NCBI GenBank assembly: GCA_032173965.1 | Contig: CM063287.1 | Coordinates: forward strand, 8,499,859 to 8,563,858 | Source of the DNA: Sitta carolinensis | Lineage: Eukaryota > Chordata > Aves > Passeriformes > Sittidae | Direction: 5' to 3' | DNA length: 64,000 nt | Shown: one piece after another, positions 1 through 49,379 of the stretch | Layout: the number at the start of each line of letters is the position of its first letter | How positions within the stretch are numbered: the first letter of the stretch is position 1 | Notes under the pieces: model-generated | Seen by the model: only the letters and a program-made list of their open reading frames with translations | What the model was told of the DNA's origin: nothing | Database searches by the model: none | Made by a program: the position numbers and the translations under genes

Positions 1-394
1 GTGCACTTGTATGACTTAACTTTCACTGACTCCTCAGCTGCGTGAGAGGGAGGGAAAAGCCAAGAGAAAGTGCTGGGAGGAAAACAATGGGATTACACTG
101 CATTTCTAGCAAAAGCAGCCCTGTAATACCAAGCACAAGTCAAAGAATAAGAAGTTATATCAAGTTACTTCTCAGAAATAAACCACTGCAAAACCTTTCA
201 CACATGGTCCGAAAAGCATCACCCAGCCTTCACTATGCGAATTTGAAAGCTGAGGAAAAATCCAAATAAATTGCCATTGCCCTAGTTGTAAGGCAGAGGA
301 GTGGTAGCCATGGTCCCTAACCCCTTTCTTTCTCCCTCCTTTCTTTCTTCTGTGTATGTGTGTCTCTCTGTCTCTCTCTTTCCCCATGCCACAG

Positions 395-35792
<35,398 letters not shown>

Positions 35793-36445
35793 AAGAAGAG
35801 TTGGTAGTCAGTAATGCTGGGGTAAAACAGATGACTGACTGGGCAATCATAGCGTTGATAACCGTGGCTAGAAATTCTGTCGGTAAAAGCTAGAAGTTGG
35901 TACTTCTCAAGTTTAACTTTATTCTCTTTTGTAAGTGCAGAACGTGCTTTTTGCAAAGTTCATACAAAAACCTAGTGAATGAACAGTCAAAATCAAATGA
36001 ACTAATGAACTAGTCCATTTTTAGAGTAACAGTTGGGTGAAATATCAAAATTAACTAAAACTCTTAATGTAAAAAGTAATGTGCAAATATAGTTTCAGGT
36101 TAACTACCCACAGCAGTTTCACTGCTTAGACCACACACTCGTGTTTGAAAACAACTGGAAAAATACTTCTGTATTAAGTCATTTTCTTTCACAGCAAGAA
36201 TGAGTGAGTGCCATATGTACAGTCATCTGTAGAACCAAAGACCGTAACTTTCAAAGGGATATAAATAGATTAGGGCTTCCTCTAGGAAAAGTGAGTGCTA
36301 TTCCATTATGTTGTGGTGCTACCTCATAGCATCAGATATTTTAGATTCTTTCCACATAACAAGACTGCCTTGAGTCCATATGTAGCTGGGAAGCCTAGGT
36401 GACAATCCATAACAGTTTGAAAATAAAATGGTTGGGTCAGCCTTG
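35793..36445 (+). other. LDB3: LDB3 long-isoform 3' UTR (minimum extent)
   Basis: This sequence follows the stop. The first AATAAA is at 36422-36427, with a GT-rich stretch (TGGTTGGGTC) just after, giving a UTR of about 0.65 kb. Later AATAAA copies at 37427, 40072, 40088 and 40232 could extend it to 1.6-4.5 kb. The human UTR is, from memory, about 3 kb, so the true end is uncertain. Confidence 0.5.
36422..36427 (+). terminator. Candidate poly(A) signal, LDB3 long isoform
   Basis: First canonical AATAAA after the LDB3 stop, with a GT-rich downstream element. Distal candidates are at 37427-37432, 40072-40077, 40088-40093 and 40232-40237. Confidence 0.4.
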
Positions 36446-37662
36446 CTAGTGCACTCAGCTTCTCTGTGCACAGTAGATAATTCACTTTCAAATCATAATG
36501 GAAAAGGACAACTGGCTTTCTCTGAATTGCTCTTACATTGAATGAAATAGAGCTGGCTGGAAAGACCAGCTTTTAATTCAAAACCAGTTTTCCTTTCCTC
36601 CTGTGGAAAAAAAAGAGATTCAGTCTTTCTTTGGTTTCTAATTCCCACTGACATCAGAGGGAGGTAGGAACCTACATCTGGACCTTCACACTGGTGAACA
36701 CAGAAGAAACACATCCAACTAGCACAGCTAGGTTGTGGGAAATAGCTTGCAAAAGTTCCCTACTCTATCCCACATAATTAAGAAAAAGGCATTTTTTTTT
36801 CCTATAGTGAATGAATGTTGATCAAAAATTCATAAGGCAGCAGGCACGTACTCTTTATTCCTTTCCTTAGTTTAAATGCAACACATCATGCATTGTAGCA
36901 GTATTTGCCTTTGGAAAACAGTAGCTGTGTTCCAACAATTAGGATAACCATATAGTCATCTTTTCTAATAACCATACAGGCATCTATCCTAATAGTTTGA
37001 GAAGAACTTTCAAGTTATTCAAACAGTTATTTATAAAACTCTTTTTTGCAAAAAAGCAATACTTGTAGTATTGAAAATACTTTTGAATTTTTGAATATAA
37101 GTGGCTTTTATATGGGAGACAGCAGTTCTGTCTGATGGAGTCGAGATGGAAAGTCTGATCACCATTCAAGCTTTATTAATTTGTTTAAGTGAGAATTATG
37201 ATGTGTGTGTTGACAGCTTGCAGTACTGACAGTTTTGAATTAGTACTTCTGAGGCTGAGGATGCTTTCTGTGGGCCACATGCTGGTGCCATCTGCACCTA
37301 TTTTACCTTGTGTTCTGAGTAGCAAAAAATTATGTAGCATTGTCTGTCTTGTCCCTCCCATGGGTAATGCTCATTTCATTTGTGTGTCTTTTAAGGGAAG
37401 AAAAACTATCCAAAGCTTGGGGGAGGAATAAATGAAATTTGGAGTTCTAATATAAGAGTTAAGTTAGCTGCAGGCAGTCAGCATCTTGGACAAAATAACA
37501 ACCTGAACTGCCTGTGGCAGTTTTGACATGTATGACCTGTATTTATTCAGTAGGTATCTTAGTTTCCACTGTTCTTAGCAGTGATCTGATCTGAGTTGCT
37601 ACAGGGTCAGATTTTTGTATGCATGAATTATTCTAAAACACCTAGTACATTATATGCAAAGC

Positions 37663-37698
37663 TTTTTCTTTTTTTTTTTTTTCCTTTTTTTTTTTTTC
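37663..37698. repeat. T-rich simple tract
   Basis: Near-continuous T run broken by single C bases. It could also be a reverse-strand retroposon tail, but no body was recognised. Confidence 0.85.
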
Positions 37699-38239
37699 TA
37701 TAAACAAGCAAATTTTCTGTTTTCAGTCAGTGCTGGGCTGGTGTGAATATGGTCCCATAGATTACAAAATCCAAAGATCTGGCTCATAATATTCTCCAGC
37801 GGAATAACTCGTAATTATGGAAGTTAAATTTTTTTTTCTATTCCTATTTGACTTCGTTAAATACATATTCACAACAGTGAGAAAATTCTACATTTCCTGT
37901 TCATTTTTCAATGCCATTCAGAAAAATGCTGTATATTATTAACTGTTATTTGAGAGAATTCACATCAGCATACTCTATACTGAGACTTCATTGAAGATAC
38001 TCTTCGGGCAGACTTGTGCCAGTGCTGGCCTCTGACAGCAGCATCAGAATAGGGAGTCAGGCTCCACGGGAAGGGCTTGTGATGGTGCCTCAGGAGAATT
38101 TCATGAGGTCTTTCCCCTCTGATCTGCATGTGTTTGTATCTCATGTCCCCTGCACCTTCCCCCTCGGTGTCCCTCTGCGGTTCTTCTTCCTGGGCAGCAC
38201 GAAGGATAACCGTTTTAGGAGCTGGTGGGAGAGGCTGGG

Positions 38240-38560
38240 CTGCAGCTGCGGGAGCCCCGGCTGCGCAGGGCTCTGGCCGGCAGCGTGCCTGGGGCTGAGC
38301 CCCCTCGGGGCGCCCGGGCAGGCGGGGCCGCTGCAGCGCCCAGGAGCGCGGGGCTGCTGCTGGGTGGGACACGGGGCCGGGGGCGGCCGCGCCCCCCGAG
38401 GCAGCACATCCAGGGGCTCCGCAGCTTCTGCTCGAGGCGAGGAGAGGAGGCGCTGCGGGCATGGGCAGCCCGTCCTGAGGCTGCGCTTGGAGCCAGCTAA
38501 GGGCAGCTTCAAGCGGGCATGGCAGAGGGCTGGGCGGGCAGGGGCCAGCCGGCATCACTC
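38240..38560. promoter_or_regulatory. Small orphan CpG island
   Basis: A block of roughly 320 bases with very high GC and about twenty CpG within 38240-38405 stands alone in AT-rich DNA, 2.4 kb after the LDB3 stop. A GTAAGA donor-like word follows at 38585, so it could be the promoter and first exon of an unannotated transcript. Open frames of up to 197 codons across it on both strands are by-products of composition and show no domain. Confidence 0.5.
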
Positions 38561-41500
38561 ACTGCAGTCAGGGAGAGGGCTTCGAGTAAGAAACTAGGCT
38601 ACGAGCAGCTCCCCACGGCCCAGAGAGATGGTTTGAACACGTACAGAAGGCGTGAGCAAGGATGCAGTCTGGTATATCTGAAGTCTGGACTGCAGGAAAG
38701 GGAACGCAGGGTGTGCAAGCAGAGCCGAGCGGGCTGGCAGGGTGGCAGCAGTGAAAGCGCAGCAGCACAGGCTTCACTGGGAGCTGCACTGGCTTGAGCC
38801 CTGAACATTTCCTTGGGCACAGAACCTGCACTGTAGCACATGCCCTGACTCCAGCTGGTGTCTGAGCAAGTGAGATTAAAGCTAGTTTACATATCACTAT
38901 ATGAGGTACAGTGATATCTCTGAATGAAGAACAGAGATACCCTGAGGATTATCATGTAATCAAAATTTCCTGTTATGACTTGTGCTGCTTCATAATGTGG
39001 TCCAAAAATAGGGAATCCACGTACCCGCCCTTAATAGCTATATTAAGATATAATTTTTGCACATATCTGAACCAGAAATTTGTGAATAATAATGTAGCAT
39101 TTTAACTTTCACAGGGGTAGAATACCACATAACTGCTGATACTCTTCTGCTACATCACCTTTGTGCTATGGAGAGGGTAAAATGCTTATATATAATAATA
39201 TATATCTCTAAAATTCAAAATATGGCCTTTTACCTATCACTGAAAATAATGTTGTACAAAAATATGCAAGATGAATGATGTGTACTTGATTATGTTTTAT
39301 GTCTTGTAAGAGATGCCTGGGATAAGTCCTAAGTTCTGCTGAATATTTCTTTTCATTCTAATTAATGTGACGTTTTACTCAGTAAAACAAAGATACTGTA
39401 CCTCTGAATGATCAATTAAAAAGACCAGTCTTTTGTCTAACTAAAAAGTGTTCAATAACTTTTCAGTCAAAGGATTCAAAAGCTTTTTAATGCTTTTCTC
39501 TCTTTAGGTGTTCTTTTTGCAGAACAGGGCAATTTAAATGTTTCCAAAGAAGGCTACTTTTATTGTCTGGACAAAAAAAAAGCAGTCTTAGGACTTTTCA
39601 TTAGTTTTCACTATTTGGTCACACACTACACAATTCTAAAATCAATTCAAAACAAGGGAAAATATTTTTCCATTGGTCCTTCAGTGGTCAGTACTTTGGG
39701 TGAAACGTTTTGCTGAAGATTATTTGTATTTTTGTTTAATAATGTGAATGTCCACAGCACTGAACACATTCATTAGTGTCTGATGCTGGGCACACTGATG
39801 TTTGTTTGCAGTACTCGTCTCCTGGTAGTGGATATTAATTTGAATAGTATTTATAAGCATCAGAATTTGAAACTGAGTGATTTATTGCCTGCAGTGATCA
39901 TATATTAGAAATCTAGGTTTTATAATATTTTGACATGTTGACTTGATGCCACAAGTGCCCTTGCTTTTCGATAGATATTTTTTCCTAAGTTCCTAGTTAT
40001 TTCAGAACAGAAAGTCTGGTGGGTTATGACATGTGAGTAATTACCTTGCATGGATTATCTGTGCCAACGTGAATAAAACAGTCTAGTAATAAAAGCAACG
40101 TGCAAAAACAGTTAAAGCTTTATGACTTGGGTATATTTATTAATATGCCATGTGAACAGCTGACAGCTTTCAGCAATGTAATATCAGTAAGGAAGCATAC
40201 ACAAGCTTGTACTCTCTACTTCAGACCTGAAAATAAAAATTAAAAGCATTGGCTTCAACTTTATTGTATATTAGTCTCGAATATTTTATTGACCAAATAA
40301 TGCTGTTTTAAGCAAATATTAGTACGCTTAAAAGATGCAGTCTGCTAACAGTACATGTTGTAACTTAGCAAGTTCCAGACCTTATTGTGTCAACAAATAC
40401 TGTTTACAGTAACTTGGTTAGGAGTGGGTAAATTCTGTCTTCAGTTACATCGATGCATCTGCAAACAAAGTTTGACTGCATAAGTTCAGGTAGGTGTTCT
40501 ACTATTTCTTAGCAAAATTTATTTAAAATACACAAAATGTTTTAAACACTCTCATTGAGCTCTAGTGCCAAGAAATATGTACAAATGAAAGGATGACTTC
40601 ATATAAGTGTGTTTTACAAAAACAGCCATTTTGTGCATTTCTGTTGCACACCCCTCAGAAATGCAGGCAATTTAGAGAAACAACTAAGTATATTAAACAT
40701 AATTAAGAAGTTAGATGATAAATGGACAGACTTGGATTGAGATGCCATTACCAAGTACAGCATCAGGAATCACAACTTCGTGCAGTTTTGATTTTATTTT
40801 CCAGCCCTAATTTCTGTTTACAGTGTGCATAAGGAAATGCAATTGAAAAGAATGCCCAGAATGCAGGCAGTATTTTGTCAGATCAAAATTGCTGTTTTTG
40901 AGATTGTCTGTTCTGACCTTTAACCTTTGCACAAGACAGTGCTTCCTAAACTGTGCATGTGATCCCTGGAGAGTTCAGTTGTTGGAACTGGAAGCAATAG
41001 AGGCATAAGCAGAGCACCATGCCAGCTGACAGGGTGGAAAAAGCGAACAGAGCAAAGTTCATTAGGAAAGGACATGGTGCAAAATGCTTGACAAGCATTG
41101 CATTAAGGAATTCTTAACAGAGATTCTTAAAGAGAGATTATTGCTCTGAAGAAAATGGTGATTTCAAAAGTATAGGCTTTGACATTGTTTCCTCCTCCTG
41201 CCCCAATCATGCATTTTGAATCCAGCCAGTTTCTATTGATTAAGAAAGGAAGGAATGTGTGAATAAGATTGCTGGAACCATTATTGAATACACAACGAAA
41301 TGCTTTGTTCTCCCAGGCAAATCAGAGTTATGGATGAGATTCAGACTATATTCAGGCATAAATTCTGTGCTGTGTGCCTATGAAATATGCCCTTGGATAG
41401 CTGCTAAAATACAGTTCCTCCTCCTTTTAGGAAGATTACATCAAAAGAAAACAGTAACAAACGTGTGTTGTACTAATAAGGATTGTCAGGCCGAGTCACA

Positions 41501-43538
41501 AGAATTTTCTCTGTAATGAAGACAAGACAGATTTCTTTTTTAACAAAGCTAAACTTTTGAACAAAATTTTTTTCCTTTAAAAGTTGCAAGATTACAACTG
41601 CTGGGAATAATAAATTAGTGTGCATAAAGTATCATTAATAAATCTGCCTCTAGTACAAAAGTATTTTCTAATCTTACTACTTTAGGAATCGCATTATTTT
41701 CATTAATGACAAAGATGTTGCAGAAATTCTTCTGCTTCTGCTTAATTTTACTGTGCCTAGTTTTACTTAAAAAGGGTTGAGATTTATTTTTCTTTTAATT
41801 AGAAGATACAGATAAAAATACAACCTTGAACTGAATGAAGGTGATGATTCTTCCCGTGCTTGTGGAATGAATGCTGCTTGCTGCTCTAAAGCCTGAAAAC
41901 TTGCTGTTCTAGATTGTTTTTTTTCCATGGTGTATTAAAGAGGATGTCTTAGATTTTTAGGAGGTTTAATGAATATCTGTAGCCTTAATTAAATATCTCA
42001 TTTCAAATCAAAAGAATGAATTATAGTGTTTAAATTATTTTAAGATCTAACCATATGTAGACAGGAAAATAGTGCTGAGATTGAGGTTTAGTTTCATTTA
42101 ACAAAATCTTCATGTTGACAAGTGCAGGCATTCCTATATGCATGTATAGGACATATATGTGGATTAAAACTCAGAAGTGAGATTCTGATTTCCTTTAAGT
42201 GGATGTGTTTCATATCTGCACTATTTGAGTCTAAATTGTTGTAATATAGTCTATTTACTATATATACTTAAGAATAATGCACAAATCTGGGTGCACCTTG
42301 AGACCTGGGTTTTGTTATCTGTTAGGTATTTGTGCTTTATGAAGTAACAGCTCCACAATTCTTACAGCACAGGAGATGTGAGAGAAGAAAAAAGGACACC
42401 CTTTACAAAAATGTGGCTTCATATAAAAAATAGGATTTCGGTAATAATTTTTTTATTTGTGCACTATAAACAATGACCAGGTATTATTTTTTCACAACAA
42501 AATATTCTTCTGCTGTCACCTGCACATTCCTTGACAGATTTTCTTCCTTCAATTTTTTCCCTGTACTAATTCCAAGGACACTGTAAATTTCCCTGTGATT
42601 AATGCACATGCAGAAGCCTGACCAGAGTTCCTGTTCCTTTCACAGGCCTGTAAGCTGTGGGGTAAAAGAGTGGCAGAGTGTGCTGCTCATGTGAGTGTAT
42701 TCAGCCCTCTGCATCCTGCAAATACCAGACTTCCTCAGATTTACTGTGGATACACAATATAGATGACACTAATTGAAAGTTTCTGCTTTATTGCATGTAC
42801 ACTACACAGCATCTGCTTCTGGCCAGAAAGTCCTTGCAACAAATCCAAAGTGTTAGCCAGGCATTCTGGTTCTGGCTGTGGCCTCAGATGGAGCATACCT
42901 GAATCTAAACTGTGTGGTTATAAAACAGGGGCAGAGCACAGTTTGCCTTTCAGATTGTATTCCCAGAGCCAGCTGCCGCAGCAAAAGGACAACAGGGCTG
43001 TTTTGTGGATGGTGATTTTCTGCCATTTTTCTTCTGTAAAGCAGTTTCTGGAATGGGAGCTCTTCTGAGCTGCCATTCCCCTGTTACTGCATCGTGACAC
43101 CAGTCTGAATTCAAACTTGCAAAGGTTTCAGCTCATTTGGAAAAATTTACTTATTCTCACATTGAAGGACTCCATGCTTTCCACATGTTACTTATTCAGC
43201 TTTGTATTAGACATCCTATAAAAGACTGGAAACATTGTGAAAGGTGACAGACTGTCAGACTTCCAGGACAGGAGACACATCCTGAGAGATTAAATTCTCA
43301 GAGACAAATACAGAACTCATTATCCACATTTATAGACTTACATGGCTGGTGGTAGTTGGAGAGGTTGTTGACTTCCTAAGCAGTAACAGAAGCTGCTCTC
43401 TGTTTAGAAGTTCTCTAAAAGAAAGAGTCTCTTATTAAAACATAGATATTAAAGTTTGGGGGTAGCGTATATCCTTAGGGTCCATATTTGCCTATTTAGA
43501 ACTACCTCAAACAGTTCTTGCTCCTATGCAATTCTCAC

Positions 43539-43600
43539 AAAAAAAAAAAAAAACAAAAACAAAAAACAAAAAACAAAAAACAAAAAAAAAAAAAAAAAAA
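43539..43600. repeat. A-rich (CAAAAA)n repeat
   Basis: A run of A with periodic CAAAAA units, then about 18 A. Simple repeat, possibly an old retroposon tail. Confidence 0.95.
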
Positions 43601-44373
43601 GCAGCATTACAGAGGGCTGTTACTACTCCTCCCTAACTCTGGGTAACAATCCTCATTCCCCTCCAGCTTAGGGAAATTCACTGGCACAGAAAGGTATAAA
43701 TTACATCTCCCTGTGCCAGCTTCAGAGAACCTGGCCACAAATACTTCAGTTGAGGTGATTTTGTTCATTTCTTTAAAAGTCAGTGAGAAGGATTGTGCTT
43801 TCTCTGATTTTGTAATTTAAAAAATATTAATAGAATAATCTTTAAGTCAAAAGATAATTAAGTAAATGTTTATTTTAGACCTTCATTATTAAGTGCAACT
43901 ACTTAAAAGTGAACAACTACTATCAAAGAGGGCATATGTGGAAGTAATAAAATGAGATAAAAATGTAGGAGAGTGAAAATCCAAGAAAAAAGTAGCTTTT
44001 AGCATAACGATTAACCGTCCAATCTACCCTTCCTTTATTCCTTGCAGGGTAATTCATTGCAAGTGAATTAATGGTGAGCCATCCAGTAATGGGCCTGGGT
44101 AAGGAAACAGGAGCAGTGTATCAGGATATCCTTTTTCCGCCCCAGAGTACCAATACTTTCAATTTTATATACAACGGAAGTAATTAATTGTAACACAAAG
44201 AAGCACAGCTGTGTTTCCTGATGGTCACACATGCAATAGCTGCTATTGTTTAGCATTATGAGTATGTACAATGGGAACTGTTCTACTGCTTGGAACGTTT
44301 TATATTCTCAGGGATTTAATTTCCATTAGTTGCTTTTGAATCCATAGTGGATTTTTAATATGCTATTATCTTA

Positions 44374-44435
44374 GATCCAATCCTGCATCCCTAATCAGGT
44401 AAGTTTTTGCTGATGCCAGTGAGAGTTTAAACTGT
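44374..44435. repeat. Possible ancient palindromic repeat arm
   Basis: GATCCAATCCTGCATCCCTA followed by ATCAGGTAAG and CCAGTGAGAG resembles one arm of an old reptile/bird palindromic repeat (GATCCAATCCTGCA...CTCAGG...). Recognition is from memory, and the opposite arm is not clear. Confidence 0.3.
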
Positions 44436-47400
44436 ATTAGTTGTAGCTGCCAGATGAGAAGATTTGCAGACACAGGCCAATTTCTCGTTGGAGGTTAAGG
44501 GACTTACAGACTATTTGCTTTTAGCTGTACAAATTTAACTTGTTCCAAGTTCCAGTTTCAGTTAATATTCAGGTTCCTTACAGACTAAGAGAGAAAAGCT
44601 TCATTGCTATGCCTTTAACTTAATTATATATTTTCAGCTATTTTAGCTGAAATACAAGGACATCCTTTTATTATTTTGTAGACCTATACTGGTTTCACTA
44701 GAATATGAAAAAACAAGTGAATGTGACTATTTTGCTGCACTTGCTCTTATTTAACTGCAATTTATTCATGCTTAAAGATATGTTTAGACTGAGAAAAAAA
44801 TAAGGAAGTGATGAAATTATTTTGTTAATTTCTTCTGTATAGGATTCAGATCTGTTTCATTTTAATAAGTTTGGAAGAACAGCATTTTCAGTCTCATAAA
44901 TGTCCATCTTTGTAAATCTCCAGTACCCACTCCTACACATCCTCTTGAATCCATGCCTCCTGAGGACAAAGCTGTTATACACACCAAGACAGAAATTTGC
45001 TGTATTGATGAGAATTCACCTTGTGTAACAGCAGGTTTTAAAAACATTTCTGCTTTCAGCATTGCTTCAGTTTCAGGACAAAGCCTGAGCATCAGGAACT
45101 GTTAATACAGTGTAGGTTTGTATCTAAGGATTATTCAAACTTGTAAAAGAAACAAATACTTCTTGTAACAAAAGGTGGAGGAACACCAACATTTAGCTTC
45201 TCTCTGAGTATAATTCAAACTTCCTTGTAAATCATTTGGCACCACCGACTGATAATTCAGAACATAAATTTTAAAATCAGCACTACAATCTAAATACTTA
45301 ATTTTCTTGAGAAATTGAAGACTTTTAGGATTTTATGGGCATGCATCTAGGAGAAAACATTACTAATTCTCCAAACAAACTGATGGGAGTGAGGCACCCT
45401 GGTGAAGCCTCTGCTGAGCCTGCAAATATTTTGTTTTTCTGTGATGACTTTTAATGCTCTGGCTTTAAGAAAAACAAAGTAATTTGAATTTAAAAGGAGA
45501 GTTATCTCAGGGTTTATTATGACCTGGTGAGAAGACTGGAACAAGGGTTTTGTAAATGTGAATCCATAAAAACAAAATCATACAGCTCAACTAGGCACAG
45601 GAAGAAGAAACAGAAAAAGCAGCAGGAAGTTTGGTTCTTGACTGGGAAGATGTGTCCCAGGGCAAAGTGCTGCCCTCAGTGCAGCCCTTTGCCACAGCAG
45701 GGGAGTCAGTTCCCCACAGCACAGTTCAGGAGCAATCAGCTCCCACGCTGCAGCTGCTGGGGACAGGTACAGCCATTGTGGCCTCCATCCTCCATGGCCA
45801 CTGCACAGGGCTGAGGAGGAATCCCCTGCAGAAGCCCAAGCAACCCCAAAACACAGCAAGTGCTTGAGCTGGGGGAACACTTCTGATCCCCTGTGCCCAT
45901 GCTCTGCACACTGAGTGGTCATTCCTTGGATCTTTGCCACAGTGCTCTCCAGTGCTGCCCTGGACTCAGCTCCACACCAGGCTGGTTGGACTCAAGGTTG
46001 GACATGGCTTGCCTCTTTACTACCAGTGATCCACTAGCAAAAATTTTTTAAAAACACCTTTCTTCACAGATTTGACTCTGCCTTGTTGAATTAATTTTTC
46101 TTACATTGAAAAAACTTAATAAAATCCATGACTTTTGTAAGTAACAAACAGCTGAATAAATTTATAATCAAAAGAATATGCTTTCAAGTAAAATAGTTCT
46201 GAAAATGAGACAAAGCCAAATTCATGTCATATTAAGTGAAATAATTGTGTCCCTTGCTGAAGGGCAATATTCTTTAAATATGTAACATGGAATATTTATT
46301 TTTGTAGCAGTAACAGAGAAATACTCATCTAACTGCAAACAGTTCTCAAAAACATATTTGGAGCACAGATTTAAGACATCTGAATTCCAGAGACTGAAGG
46401 GAAGAAGGATCTACAAAGATCAAGTCCTGTCACATGTCTGACCTTCTGCCTATATATACCTCTTTGTTCTTTTGATATTCAAGTTTGTAGTTCCCTAGTG
46501 ATTCCAAGAACTAATAAGAAATTCCTGGAGAAGAAATAACAATGAAAGCAGCTGGATGACTATTGGGGGTTTTTTGTTGTTTTTTTTTTAAATACAGCTC
46601 TCTTCATCATGACAGTCAGTTTTGAACTGCTTCTTCTGTATCTCATGTTAGACTTCCACATCTCATCTTGGCCAAATGTCAAATGAACTTACTTTATTTT
46701 GTTTATTTTCAGATTTTAAAACTTCAGTGCTTTCTGAGTGTTGCTCATTTAACAAAATAAATACTTCGTGTTACTAAACCTGGTGTGTCTGAGTTTTTGA
46801 AGACTCCTAAAATCCTCACCAGGTAAGACTGCTGCTGCTAACTAGCTCACTAGAACCCTGTGTCTTTCTGAGAGCCCATCACCTAAAGCATTCACTTTCT
46901 GGTTTCAAAAGGTCTCTCTACCTATCCTGGTAGAGATATTGTAAACATAAGTACTGCACTATTTTGAAAGACATCAGTATTTTCTATGTGATGTTTCATC
47001 AGACATCCATCACAATCTAAATACTTTATAAGGTCGTTATGATTCATCATTTTAGATTAAGATGCAGTTTGGTCTCCTGCAGCCCTATTGTTATAATGTA
47101 GTTTACTTTTGCAGACTTTATTTTGTGATTAAGACACGGAGTTAACAGCACTCAGTAATGCAGAGATGGGCATTACTTGCCATAGCAATACACACTTCAT
47201 CCTCAGCAGCCCTGTTCCTGACCTGACAGTTTGATCCGTTTCACAAGAAGGGTTAAATACATTTCAAGGCTAGCAGCTGTTGCTAATTTTATGCATCCTG
47301 GATTGGAATCGATATTTAACCTCTGATGAGCACTGGGCTGTATTAGCACACATTGTTTCTGAAGAGATGCTAGCTCTAACAGCTTCGGTTCTGCTTGGGA

Positions 47401-47825
47401 GCACACACATGCATGTTGCATTCTTCTTCCATATTGAGTGTCTATTCTGCTGCTATAATTTGATAGTACACAGAGTGGAAGAACAGCAGACTCATATTTT
47501 CCTTTGAAATTATAAACATAAGCATAGGAATTCTGTATTGCTTGGCATGGAAGCTGTGATTTTGTCTTTCTTTCAGGCAGGCTTTGTTTTGGACACTAAC
47601 AGATTTTTTGGATGACGGTGATCGGAAAAAATTTTCTAAAAGTCTAGTAAGACAAGACCTGCATTTTCAAATGCCTATCACCAGGGTATCTGACCACATG
47701 GAATTATTAGGTGTGCCTTTACCTGCCTACATTTTAAAGGATTCTGTGAAGGTGATAGGTTTCCTCTTTTGTTTTGCTGTGTAGAATAATACAGAAATGA
47801 AGCACTGTGAAACAAATGAAATGTG

Positions 47826-47847
47826 AAAAAAAAAAAAAAAAAAAAAA
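47826..47847. repeat. Poly(A) run
   Basis: 22 consecutive A. Simple repeat. Confidence 0.95.
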
Positions 47848-49294
47848 GAAATTAAACAATCTGTGGGTAAAATGCATGTGAGACAAAATGCAAAGCCAGT
47901 GCTCTCATCTTACATTCAGAAGTGACAACTCTGGAGTGGAGTACACAACATTTACAAGTCCTATCTGATATTAGCATGCAAAAACGGAGCTACACTGTGG
48001 AGAGGTCAACAAAATAACCAAGCCCATGTTTCCCACAATAGATGCACATGTGGCTGTTTGGTACCAATAAACCAGATTGCTTCCCAACTGGTTATTCTCT
48101 AGAAACAGTTTATCTGGGCAGGCATCTCCACACCAGCAATTACTGGTGTGTCTTGAAGGCTTAAAGAGTGTTTTGGGGTGCAGCAAAGGGAAACTGAGTA
48201 GGTCTGTATGATCCATGTATGATCCTCATTTCCCCTGTAGCTGGCTTTGTGTGCAAAGTTCTTGATGCAGAGTAACCAAGTGACAGGACAGGTGAAAGGC
48301 AAGAGGACACCAGCAGCACAACTGCTGTCACACTGTCGAGTGAAGGATTAAAAACAGCAGCCCAGGTGGGAGCTGTGCCGCCTCCCCGGCACATAACACT
48401 GTCACTGGAGCTCCTGCACTGCTGCCGGCAGACCTCACTTGAAGACAGACAGACAAATTATTACTTTTCCAATTTGCCCTAATGATAAGGAGCTTTGAAA
48501 TACAATGCAAATCATGGCCTTCAGCATCCTTATCAGCGAGCAGAGCAGCTCGTTGCTGAAGTTATAATGTATTCCAATCTAACGAACTGGGCATACTTAT
48601 TTAGATACAGGAAATGGAAAAAGCAAACAATGCTGTCCTTTGCAATGGAACTCTATCCCTCCTGCGGCACTGCAACGTCAGCCTTCTCAGAACTATTTTT
48701 CCACGAAAGGCCCGTCATGCTAACCCCTCGTTTTCCCTATGCTGCTGCTGCTGCTGCCACCGTAGCCTGCCGGCTGCCCGGCCCGGCTCACACGCGGCCC
48801 TGCACTCCCACCGAAGGTGCTGCGGGATGCCGCACGCCACCTCCTCCTCCTCCGCTCCCCTGGCACCAGCCCCACCAGCGCCTGGATGCAGCCTCCCGGC
48901 CCTGCAGCCAAATCCAGCCGCAGCTGCTTTTCTCGACCCTCTGCAAGGCCAGCAGTGCTTCCATGACACCGCCTTGGCCGCTTTTCCCCTCACACCTTGC
49001 GGCCCTCTCCTACAGGAGCTTCCTCACGGGGAAGGCGCTGCTGGGCGGCGGGGCAGGATAACGCCGGGGCGCGGGCGCCCAGCGACAAGCTGGCCCAGGC
49101 TGCGGCCCGCGCTCCCGCCCGCGGAGGGGCTCCGGGGGAGGAAAAGCAGGCCCGGCTGGTTCCTCCCGGCCAACTTTCCTCGCCGGCGAGCCCCGCCAGC
49201 CCTCCCGCCCACGGCACGTGCTGATGGACGGGCGGGGGCGGCGGGCGCGCTCCCGCCTCCCGCGGGCTCCCGCCGCGCGCGCCCGGCTGCAGTG

Positions 49295-49328
49295 ATTGGA
49301 ATCCGGCTCGTTCCCGCCCCGCCCCGCA
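49295..49328 (+). promoter_or_regulatory. Inverted CCAAT box plus GC boxes (core promoter candidate)
   Basis: ATTGG at 49295-49299 is followed 14 bases later by overlapping CCCGCCCC motifs (49313-49327). CCAAT and Sp1-type sites just upstream of a donor-terminated GC-rich exon are typical of housekeeping-style promoters, so initiation within about 50-150 bases downstream is plausible. Confidence 0.5.
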
Positions 49329-49379
49329 GGGACGCGCCGGGAGCGCCTGCCGGGACACAGAGCCTGCGCCGAGCCCGCG

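Larger units (their letters stand above)
36446..48689. other. Intergenic interval between LDB3 and BMPR1A
   Basis: No coding gene could be supported on either strand. Open frames are short and without recognisable domains. Visible contents are T-rich tracts (37663-37698), a small CpG island (38240-38560), an A-rich repeat (43539-43600), an old repeat arm (44374-44435) and a poly(A) run (47826-47847). The first several kilobases may be LDB3 3' UTR. Confidence 0.7.

Noticed and set aside
38016..38597. Open frames of about 190-197 codons on both strands near 38 kb
   Set aside because: Composition artefact of the small CpG island; no recognisable protein.
47584..47784. Open frame after a TCTTTCAG acceptor-like site, 66 codons
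   Set aside because: Peptide not recognised and no partner exons; kept as unsupported.
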